A stretch of DNA of 46,250 bases. It comes from Lentimicrobium sp. L6 (lineage in GTDB: Bacteria > Bacteroidota > Bacteroidia > Bacteroidales > UBA12170). Below, piece after piece: positions 39,447-46,250 of this stretch. Where the stretch lies: NCBI RefSeq assembly GCF_013166655.1, contig NZ_JABKCA010000045.1:1-46250 (forward strand), written 5' to 3'. The stretch's first letter is position 1, and each line of letters starts with the position of its first letter. The notes below the pieces were generated by a model, which saw only the letters and a program-made list of their open reading frames with translations, searched no databases and was not told the origin of the DNA. The translations under genes were made by a program, and so were the position numbers.

Positions 39447-40580
39447 ATGGAACTCAGCGAAAGACCACGTGTATTAATAGTTGATGATGACAAGCAAAAC
39501 CTTTTAGTAACTGCTGAAGCACTCAAACATCTAGGAGCTGATATTGATATCACAACCAAAGCAAAAGAAGCCATTTACTGGATTAATAGTAAAAATTATG
39601 CACTATTGATTTTTGATGTGCAAATGCCTGAAATGGATGGTTTTCAGTTGGCAGAAATAATACAAAGTGGTTATCGAAATAGCAAAACCCCAATCATCTT
39701 TATCAGTGGGGTATACTTTGATGAGTTCAGTATTTTCAAAGGATACAGGAAGGGTGGTGTAGACTATATGACAAAACCACTTAATATGGAAATCCTTCAA
39801 TCTAAAGTCCTTATATTTTTAGAGATTGAACAATCTCGACGAGATCTGGAAATAGAGAAGACTAAATCCTTAAAAGCCCTAGAAGATAAGATCCTTGCTG
39901 TTGGAACGGTAAGTCATGAAATACGAAATCCGCTTGGCGTCATAGCTAGTATTGCAGACTTAATGCGTGACGATATTAAAGATCCTGAACTATTAACCTA
40001 CCTGAATATACTAAGTTCCTCCACCGATCACATGTCCCGTTTGCTGAATGACTTAGTTGATTATTCAAAAATAGAAATGGGCCAGATAGAACTTGACCGC
40101 TCTCATTTTAATCTGAAGAAAGAGCTGGAACTAATGATCAAGTCTTTCGAACTTCAGAATACAGGAAATAAAAATAGTTTCTTTTTAAATATTGACGATA
40201 ATATCCCAGTGCAATTATCTGGGGATATTACACGCTATAAGCAAATTCTATATAATTTAGTTGGGAATGCTAACAAGTTCACCAAAGGCGGTGAGGTTAA
40301 ACTTAATGTCATCATTGAGAATAAAAGCGAAAACCATTTATTCATAAGCACTCAGGTTTGCGATAACGGAATTGGAATGAATGAGGAAGAGCAAAAAGAC
40401 ATTTTTAAACCATTCTCACAAAGCAACCAAACTATCACTAGAAGGTTTGGTGGCAGTGGCCTAGGCTTGAGCATTTCGAAAAGATTAAGCCAAATTATGG
40501 GTGGTGATATCGAGTTAAAAAGCGAAAAAGGAGTGGGTTCTTGTTTTACTTTTACTACTCGTTTCCGTCTCTGCAAATAG
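39447..40580 (+). CDS. Soluble response regulator-histidine kinase hybrid (REC-HisKA-HATPase)
   Basis: This 377-residue cytosolic signalling protein carries an N-terminal receiver domain (about 5-125) with phospho-acceptor D57 in FDVQMPEMDG, acidic pocket DDD (13-15) and conserved K110. A short helical linker leads to a HisKA domain with H157 in SHEIRNP. The HATPase domain (about 260-375) has N-box GNANKF, DNGIGM, and FGGSGLGLSISKRL. There is no membrane segment or PAS domain, so it probably receives signals through its receiver from another kinase. No output regulator is adjacent. It follows the DUF4136 gene by 5 nt and precedes the MBL/kinase pair, which has its own promoter. Confidence 0.92.
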   Translation: MELSERPRVLIVDDDKQNLLVTAEALKHLGADIDITTKAKEAIYWINSKNYALLIFDVQMPEMDGFQLAEIIQSGYRNSKTPIIFISGVYFDEFSIFKGYRKGGVDYMTKPLNMEILQSKVLIFLEIEQSRRDLEIEKTKSLKALEDKILAVGTVSHEIRNPLGVIASIADLMRDDIKDPELLTYLNILSSSTDHMSRLLNDLVDYSKIEMGQIELDRSHFNLKKELELMIKSFELQNTGNKNSFFLNIDDNIPVQLSGDITRYKQILYNLVGNANKFTKGGEVKLNVIIENKSENHLFISTQVCDNGIGMNEEEQKDIFKPFSQSNQTITRRFGGSGLGLSISKRLSQIMGGDIELKSEKGVGSCFTFTTRFRLCK

Positions 40581-40697
40581 TATCCAAAGCCGTTTGTCTA
40601 GAATTAAACACCTAATTATCAAACCCTTAAACACTAGGCTAATTTTTAAAGCTCCTCTATCTTTCTATAAAATACCATAGTTTATTATATTTTCCGA

Positions 40698-40728
40698 TTG
40701 TATTATTACCTATTTTTTCTTATATTTG
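40698..40728 (+). promoter_or_regulatory. Promoter of the MBL-kinase pair
   Basis: TTG (40698-40700), a 20-nt spacer and an exact TAnnTTTG match (TATATTTG, 40721-40728) lie before the ATG at 40752. This makes the longer TTG-started frame from 40698 unlikely. Confidence 0.6.
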
Positions 40729-40751
40729 GTAGTGAACAATCTTTTAAAACT

Positions 40752-41555
40752 ATGGAAAACCAGATTAATTTAGGCGAATTAAATATCCCTATCGACCAGC
40801 TGACCGGCAAACCTTGCCCTGTCTTTATTAATGATGCCCAACACGCTATCTATTGGCTTGGAATACCAGAGGATACAGCATTTAGATGTAACACCTATCT
40901 CATAGTAAGCGGTGAAGAAGCTATTCTATTCGATCCTGGGAGCAGAGCCTATTTTGATTTTGTGAGAAAAAGAGTAGAAGAAGTTATTCCTTTAGAACAG
41001 CTCAAAGGTATTGTATTATGTCATCAAGATCCTGATGTGGCTGGCTCCATGGTTGACTGGCTAACTCTAATACCAGAACTAAAAATAATCACCTCCGACC
41101 GCACTCAAGTTTTAATACCTCATTATGGGGTTGAAGATTACCAATTCTATAGTATTGGTGAAGATAATGATTTCAAATATCAATTTTCAAATGGTAGAAT
41201 TTTAGAGTTTATTGAGGCTCCATTTTTACATTTCCCTGGTGCCTTTACCACCTTAGACCGAGAGAGCCATTTTTTGTTGAGTGGTGATATTTGGGCGGCT
41301 CTAGATATCAATTGGAATCTGGTAGTTGATGATTTTGAAGACCATCAAATGAAATTAGATTTATTCCATTTGGATTATATGGCCTCTAATGTAGCAGCAA
41401 AAGGCTTTGCCTTGAAAATTCAAGACCAAAAAATAAATTGCATTTTACCACAACATGGAAGTATTATCCCAAAAGAATACGTAATTGATGCCATTAAATA
41501 TTTAGAAGATTTAAAATGTGGATTAGATATTGTATATCCCGAACTCAGTCATTAG
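40752..41555 (+). CDS. MBL-fold protein of the oxygen-binding di-iron (ODP/flavodiiron-like) type
   Basis: This 267-residue soluble metallo-beta-lactamase-fold protein has ligands that follow the flavodiiron pattern rather than the hydrolytic HxHxDH: H91, D93 and D95 in LCHQDPDVAGS, H160 in LHFPGAF, D179 in LLSGDIWAA and H235 in PQHGS. Flavodiiron proteins have HxExD; here Asp replaces Glu. Stand-alone members of this group (ODP) are known to bind oxygen at a di-iron centre and act as sensors. There is no flavodoxin domain, so NO or O2 reduction by itself is unlikely. A hybrid kinase gene starts 4 nt after its stop and no other gene shares the promoter, which suggests a sensor-kinase partnership. 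Confidence 0.82.
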   Translation: MENQINLGELNIPIDQLTGKPCPVFINDAQHAIYWLGIPEDTAFRCNTYLIVSGEEAILFDPGSRAYFDFVRKRVEEVIPLEQLKGIVLCHQDPDVAGSMVDWLTLIPELKIITSDRTQVLIPHYGVEDYQFYSIGEDNDFKYQFSNGRILEFIEAPFLHFPGAFTTLDRESHFLLSGDIWAALDINWNLVVDDFEDHQMKLDLFHLDYMASNVAAKGFALKIQDQKINCILPQHGSIIPKEYVIDAIKYLEDLKCGLDIVYPELSH

Positions 41556-41559
41556 AATT

Positions 41560-43632
41560 ATGGAAACAGCCGACGAATTTCAAAAGAGAATAAAAAGCCT
41601 TGAAAAAGAAAACGCTTTTCTCAAGCAAGCCATGAAACAATGGAAAACCATTGAAAAGTTATACAAAACTTCAGCTGGCAAACTAAAAGAGAGTGAAAAG
41701 CGAATTCGTAATATTATTGAGAATACTCCTATTGGAATGTCAGTCTCAGATGAAAATGCTGTATTTGAATATGTAAACCCTGCCTTTTGTGAGCTCATGA
41801 ATTGTTCTTTATTCGATCTCAAAGGTCAAAATATATGGGGCATTTTCCATAAAAGTGATCTGGAACAAATCCAACAGGATTATTACGATTTATATAGAGG
41901 AAAAAATGACATCAGAAGAGATTGGCAATTAATATCAAAAGATAAAGAAGACAAATATGTTTTAGCAGATACCTCCTTATTAACCGGAGAGGATGGCAAA
42001 CCTAAAATACTTACTTTTATTACCGATATAACTGAACGTAAGAAACTGATGAATGAGTTGGTAGAGGCCAAAGAGAAAGCCATTTTAGCCAATAAAACTA
42101 AAAGTGCTTTTCTGGCCAATATGAGTCATGAAATCAGAACACCCATGAATGGTATTATGGGAATGACAGAAATATTAAAGCAAACTACACTCGACAAGGA
42201 GCAGGTTGAATATTTAGATGTTATTAATACTTCAGCTAATAATCTATTAAGTATCATTAATGATATTCTAGATTTCTCGAAAATAGAAGCCGGGAAAATT
42301 GAATTAGAACAAACCCCAATTAATATCGATGAGGTAGTCAGTGAAATTGCCGATTTATTGGTGTTTAAAGCAGACCATAAAAAGATAGAGCTCATCACTT
42401 ATACCAAAATAGATGTGAAACATCAATTATTAGGGGATCCCGTTCGTTTAAAACAAATCATGATCAACTTTGCCAATAATGCCATTAAATTTACACCAGA
42501 AGGTGGCGAAGTATTAATTTCTGCAGAGGTCACAGAAGTGATTTATGATGAAGTGGAAATCCTCTTTAAAATCCAAGATACAGGTGTTGGTATTTCAAAG
42601 GAAGGAATGAATAAACTATTCAAACCATTTAGCCAGGTAGACGCCTCTACCACACGAAAGTTTGGAGGGACTGGCCTTGGATTGATTATTGCAAAAAGAC
42701 TCGCAAATCAAATGAAAGGCGATGTGTCAGTTGAAAGTGAAGTAGGAGAAGGTTCTACCTTTAGCTTTACCGCTAAGTTGAAAATGGACATGAATAAGAC
42801 CTATCAAGAACCAGAAATAGAACTGGCCGGTTTAAAAGCACTTATTCTAGATGATAATGTCACCAACGTAAAAATCTTAGAGAAGTATCTAGGTTTCTGG
42901 GGATGCAAGAGCGACTCCGCATATTCTGCCTATGAAGCCTTTAAACTTTTAGAGGAGTCTTATGATAACCATCAACCCTACGATTTTGTACTTTCAGACT
43001 ATATGATGCCAGATATAGATGGTTTTGGATTTGCAAAAATGGTAAGAAAGAGTCCAAAAACTAAAAATGCAGTGATGGTACTCTTATCATCTATGACACA
43101 ACTTAGCTTGAAAAAGGAATTCCAGATAGCAGGATTTCAGGCTTATCTCTATAAGCCCATTAAACTCGAGCAACTCAAGAGGACATTAATGCATGTATTA
43201 TTTAGCGAGGAATTGGTAGAGCAAAAAGAAAAAAATACTAGTCAGGATAAATATAAAATTCCTCCTCTAAAAATCTTATTGGCGGAGGATAATTTAATTA
43301 ATCAGAAAGTTGCCATCACTGTACTTCAGAAATTAGGACACCACGTGGAAATAGCCGAAAATGGCTTACAAGCGGTTCAGAAATTTGAGCAAAACAAGTA
43401 TCACATCATCCTAATGGATATGCAAATGCCAGAGATGGATGGACTAGAAGCCACTCGAATCATTAGAGAATATGAGAATGAGAAAGGTCTGAAAGCCATT
43501 CCAATCATCAGTATGACTGCTAATGCCATGAAAGCAGATATGGACAGAAGCATGGATGCCGGCATGAATGATTTCATTAGCAAACCTTTTAAACAAGAAC
43601 AGCTTTTAGAAACTTTGAGTAAATTTGTATAG
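41560..43632 (+). CDS. Soluble PAS hybrid sensor histidine kinase with two receiver domains
   Basis: I choose ATG 41560 (METADEFQ), 4 nt after the MBL gene stop, giving 690 residues. A coiled coil (about 5-50) leads to one PAS domain (about 45-160), then HisKA with H190 in MSHEIRTPMNG and HATPase (about 300-415) with FANNAIKFTPEGG, DTGVGI and FGGTGLGL. Two receiver domains follow (about 425-545 and 565-688), each with a phospho-acceptor Asp (SDYMMPDIDG and MDMQMPEMDG). There is no Hpt domain and no membrane segment, so the signal is cytosolic. The neighbour suggests that the MBL/ODP protein supplies or modulates it (inference). Confidence 0.93.
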   Translation: METADEFQKRIKSLEKENAFLKQAMKQWKTIEKLYKTSAGKLKESEKRIRNIIENTPIGMSVSDENAVFEYVNPAFCELMNCSLFDLKGQNIWGIFHKSDLEQIQQDYYDLYRGKNDIRRDWQLISKDKEDKYVLADTSLLTGEDGKPKILTFITDITERKKLMNELVEAKEKAILANKTKSAFLANMSHEIRTPMNGIMGMTEILKQTTLDKEQVEYLDVINTSANNLLSIINDILDFSKIEAGKIELEQTPINIDEVVSEIADLLVFKADHKKIELITYTKIDVKHQLLGDPVRLKQIMINFANNAIKFTPEGGEVLISAEVTEVIYDEVEILFKIQDTGVGISKEGMNKLFKPFSQVDASTTRKFGGTGLGLIIAKRLANQMKGDVSVESEVGEGSTFSFTAKLKMDMNKTYQEPEIELAGLKALILDDNVTNVKILEKYLGFWGCKSDSAYSAYEAFKLLEESYDNHQPYDFVLSDYMMPDIDGFGFAKMVRKSPKTKNAVMVLLSSMTQLSLKKEFQIAGFQAYLYKPIKLEQLKRTLMHVLFSEELVEQKEKNTSQDKYKIPPLKILLAEDNLINQKVAITVLQKLGHHVEIAENGLQAVQKFEQNKYHIILMDMQMPEMDGLEATRIIREYENEKGLKAIPIISMTANAMKADMDRSMDAGMNDFISKPFKQEQLLETLSKFV

Positions 43633-43826
43633 GATAAAAATTGGCAATACAAAACGAGCTAAACAAGCCTTCCTACTCTATAAGAACAGAGTATCACTCC
43701 CTCAACAGAACACAAAAGTTAGTGAAAAGCACTTTTTATTTCTCATTATTTTCAAGTGAAATATGTTTATAAAACTATTTTTCTTCTATCGATAATAAAA
43801 AGACTTATATCTAGTTTTACCAAATA

Positions 43827-44885
43827 ATGCATCCGCTAAATAAACATATATATTTTATTCTTCTTGTATTCCTGTCATGGAGTTCATGGGCTATTGAAAT
43901 AGACACTAATTTCAAGTTAAAACCATTAAAATATGACACTAATTATATTGAAAGCAGAAGTGATCATATTCATTTAGCTCCAATTGCTGTAAGTCAGCAA
44001 ACGGGAATCGATTTAGTAAACACCAAAACAGATTATCGTTATCGTTTTGTTTCAAATACACCTTTGCGCTTTGGATTAGGTTTTGATTACGAATGGCTGG
44101 CATTGGAAATAACTTATGCCATCCCCGGACTTGAGCTAAATAACAAAGACAAAGGTGATTCTGAAACATTTGCTATTAAGCTAGGTATCTCCGGTAGAAA
44201 GCTTCGTGCCAATGCTTATTACAGAGGGACAAAAGGATTTACTCACCAGAATGTAGAAGGATTATATCCCGACTGGTTCTTAAATGAAGAATACTATCCA
44301 TACCTTAAGAATTTAAGAAACAGGACATTAAACCTAAGCGTATATTACACATTTAATCATAAAAAATATTCCAATAAAGCGGCACTGCGCCCAATAGAAC
44401 AGCAATTAAAAAGTGCTGGCTCTCCTGTCATTGGTATTTTGGCCACCATGGAGGGAATATACTCTCCAACACCCATCATTAAAATAGATAGTTTACAAAA
44501 TTCCTATCTCAATTTTAAAAAAGCTGAATATCTAAAAATAGGGTTGAATGCTGGCTATATGTATACTTTTAGTATTAAGAAGAAATACTATATCCATGCT
44601 GCATTAATTCCTGGCTTACTGTATAGTTATGGAGATATACTTTTACATAATGAGAATGAGGTTCGCTTTTCCAATAGTCTAGGAGGCTCTATTTATACTA
44701 GAATAACAGCAGGGTATAATGGAAAACGTTTTTATGGAGGAGTGTTCGCTGTAGCCGATATTTATGCCAGTGACCTCTTCGCTGATAGGTACGCAACTAC
44801 TTCTTATACATATCTTAAAATCTTTGTTGGTTACCGCTTCCCTATTAAAAAAAGGAATTGGATGAAGTATGTGTTTTTAGATTAG
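43827..44885 (+). CDS. DUF4421 family outer-membrane-like beta protein
   Basis: This 352-residue protein has a signal peptide (about 1-22, LSWSSWA). It is rich in alternating aromatic strands and matches DUF4421: the RFVSNTPLRFGLGFDYEWLA segment near 73-92, the GRKLRANAYYRGTKGF block near 129, and a late YTRITAGYNGKRFYGGVF strand. The shape suggests a small outer-membrane barrel, though the C-terminus (MKYVFLD) lacks a clear terminal Phe. Function unknown. No operon partners; a weak -7-like word (TAGTTTTA, 43812-43819) is 7 nt before the start. Confidence 0.75.
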   Translation: MHPLNKHIYFILLVFLSWSSWAIEIDTNFKLKPLKYDTNYIESRSDHIHLAPIAVSQQTGIDLVNTKTDYRYRFVSNTPLRFGLGFDYEWLALEITYAIPGLELNNKDKGDSETFAIKLGISGRKLRANAYYRGTKGFTHQNVEGLYPDWFLNEEYYPYLKNLRNRTLNLSVYYTFNHKKYSNKAALRPIEQQLKSAGSPVIGILATMEGIYSPTPIIKIDSLQNSYLNFKKAEYLKIGLNAGYMYTFSIKKKYYIHAALIPGLLYSYGDILLHNENEVRFSNSLGGSIYTRITAGYNGKRFYGGVFAVADIYASDLFADRYATTSYTYLKIFVGYRFPIKKRNWMKYVFLD

Positions 44886-45161
44886 CTACTAAGTAACAAA
44901 TTAATATCTAATTTCAATTATTGATTAGCTAAAAGATAAAGATTGTCATCAGGAATTTAAAGGACTTCCACTCCGAAATTTTACATTAGGAATAGTAAAA
45001 TTAAATAATCAGATTTTGCCCTTAATTTTGTCTTTCAGTGCACAAGTTCTGAGTTTTTTTTAATGGCTGCTAATCAGCTCACTATGCTCAAAACATTGGT
45101 TCCTTTGATTAGTTTAGAGATAAAAGAAAGACATTAGAAACAATTTTACAGAGCACTATTC
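44886..45161. other. Non-coding spacer between convergent genes
   Basis: About 280 bp between the DUF4421 gene and the convergent T9SS gene's terminator. It is AT-rich; I see only short repeats of ATTAGCTA and no gene or clear rightward terminator. Confidence 0.4.
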
Positions 45162-45197
45162 AAAAAAAAGCGAGCTTTAAATGAATAAAGCTCGCTT
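45162..45197 (-). terminator. Terminator of the T9SS repeat protein gene
   Basis: AAGCGAGCTTTA (45168-45179) pairs perfectly with TAAAGCTCGCTT (45186-45197) around a 6-nt loop. The A run at 45162-45169 becomes the U tract on the minus strand. Confidence 0.9.
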
Positions 45198-45215
45198 CAT
45201 ATTGTTTATTAAAAA

Positions 45216-46250
45216 TTATTGAATAATAATTTTTTGCATTCTTATTTCAGTACCATTATCTAGCTTCAAGAAATATATTCCTGTTACCAAACCATCAAAT
45301 TTCATAACCGGTTCATGATGATTGGCAATAAATACTTCCCCATTATGTATTTCATTACCAGAAATATCTAATAATTGATATTTATAGCTACCATCAAGTG
45401 TTGTAGATAGAACTTTGAATGTTCCATTACTAGGATTAGGGTAAGTCATATCTTTACTGTCAGGTTCTGAAATTGATATTGCAAAATAACTAGTCCAGCT
45501 TCCTTCATCGGAAGTAATTTCCAAGGTAAACATGACATCTTTCGCTGGACAATTAGGCGATATTACAAAATCATATGAATAATTACTCCATTCGGTCTCT
45601 AGTGCATCAATATCTCCATAATTTTCGTTAATGTCCACTAATTGAATATGTGGATCATCACAAGAAAGTACTGCAGAAACATTATTGGCCATTCCGTTGC
45701 CTTCGTTGTAAATTCTCACTGGTAGCTGTACAGATTCTCCAGATTCAGGAATACCATCTCCATCACTTTCATCAGAATCAGTATCATCTATTTCATGATC
45801 AAAATAAACAAGTTCTGGCATAAGTAAACTGTTGTCAGGGAAAATTTCAAGAGAGAAGAAGTCTATCCATGTTCCTTCATCTGAATTCATTTCAATAGCA
45901 AACTCTACAAAGCGCGCTTGAGTGATACCAGGTGCAATATCGAAGTTGAAATTATAGTCAGACCACTTATCGTTACTAGGGCTTATTGGAGGATAGTATT
46001 CGAAATCATCTGTAATTGTAATAGATGGGTCTGTGGTAGAAATAGTAGCAGATACACCATTGGCTTTAGCAACACCAGAATTTAATATTTCTATAGGCAT
46101 TCTGATGGATTCGCCACCTTCTGGGAGGTCATCATCGTCTTCACCTGCTTGAACATAATAATGAGATTGGTACACTAAATTCGGTAAAGGAGTTTCATTA
46201 TCAGGATAAATGGTTACGATAAAAGTATCAGTCCAAGTGCCTTCATTAGA
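45216..46250 (-). CDS. T9SS cargo with repeated beta domains, 5' end beyond window
   Basis: The gene is cut by the window edge: the frame remains open to 46250 with no credible start, so the GTG at 46175 is not the true start. The visible C-terminal 345 residues contain two full tandem copies of a roughly 120-residue beta-sandwich and part of a third. Each repeat runs from an acidic D/E/G-rich calcium-like loop and PExGESVxLP through WSxYxFxxxI to SDEGxWxxxFxLxI. The last 75 residues are a T9SS type A sorting domain (MTYPNPSNGTFKV, then GIYFLKLDNG...QKIIIQ). This is a surface or secreted protein; such CARDB-like repeats often serve as stalks in larger adhesins or peptidases, and the catalytic part, if any, is off the window. 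Confidence 0.85.
   Translation of the reverse strand, partial: SNEGTWTDTFIVTIYPDNETPLPNLVYQSHYYVQAGEDDDDLPEGGESIRMPIEILNSGVAKANGVSATISTTDPSITITDDFEYYPPISPSNDKWSDYNFNFDIAPGITQARFVEFAIEMNSDEGTWIDFFSLEIFPDNSLLMPELVYFDHEIDDTDSDESDGDGIPESGESVQLPVRIYNEGNGMANNVSAVLSCDDPHIQLVDINENYGDIDALETEWSNYSYDFVISPNCPAKDVMFTLEITSDEGSWTSYFAISISEPDSKDMTYPNPSNGTFKVLSTTLDGSYKYQLLDISGNEIHNGEVFIANHHEPVMKFDGLVTGIYFLKLDNGTEIRMQKIIIQ

Overview
The window reads as a chromosomal segment from an AT-rich member of the Bacteroidota. Four lines of evidence support this. Three genes end in type IX secretion (T9SS) C-terminal sorting domains. Many start sites are preceded by the phylum's TAnnTTTG -7 promoter element. Families such as DUF4159, DUF4407, DUF4421, DUF5362 and a carboxypeptidase-regulatory-domain TonB receptor are typical of the phylum. 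Shine-Dalgarno sequences are largely absent. An NhaD-type Na+/H+ antiporter suggests a marine or saline habitat, but I cannot name the genus. I see no rRNA, tRNA, CRISPR array, prophage or insertion sequence.

Layout. Positions 1-6.3 kb hold a PpiD-like periplasmic foldase, a small DUF5362 membrane protein, and a leftward operon (T9SS cargo, rsmE, DUF4159, transketolase N-terminal half). Positions 6.4-12.7 kb hold an M28 peptidase with a PDZ domain, GtrA, a 60-residue Cys-rich protein, a TonB-dependent receptor, and a leftward surface protein with an unusual C-terminal anchor. Positions 13-22 kb hold a DUF4407 protein and then the complete trp operon trpE-G-D-C-F-B-A followed by a DAHP synthase. 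Positions 22-27.4 kb hold a DUF1028 T9SS protein, DsrE, a lipocalin-like lipoprotein, an exo/endonuclease/phosphatase-fold lipoprotein, an acyltransferase and nhaD. Positions 27.4-29.8 kb form a repeat-rich zone around hutI. Positions 29.8-36.8 kb hold ettA, a FucP-type sugar transporter, an unknown membrane protein, an LptF/LptG permease and tgt. Positions 37-46.25 kb hold a glycosyltransferase with an overlapping sigma factor, a DUF4136 lipoprotein, two histidine-kinase signalling genes with a di-iron-type metallo-beta-lactamase protein between them, a DUF4421 protein, and a T9SS repeat protein cut by the window edge.

The most striking observation is the trp leader at 14320-14617. A well-formed promoter is followed by two complete peptide attenuators in series. 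Each has a short ORF with adjacent Trp-Trp codons, an antiterminator-capable segment sharing CTAAGAAGC, and a perfect GC-rich hairpin with a U tract. No second promoter is visible between them, so polymerase should have to pass both to reach trpE. TrpE also keeps the LLESA motif of the Trp feedback site, so the pathway appears controlled at transcription (twice) and at the enzyme.

Other points for a second look are the possible oxygen- or NO-sensing pair at 40752-43632 (MBL/ODP-like protein plus soluble hybrid kinase), several unrelated 7-bp and 9-bp tandem repeat arrays at 27.4-29.5 kb and 32.8 kb, a duplicated hairpin element at 27631-27863, and a leftward terminator at 8974-9004 with no visible gene upstream of it.
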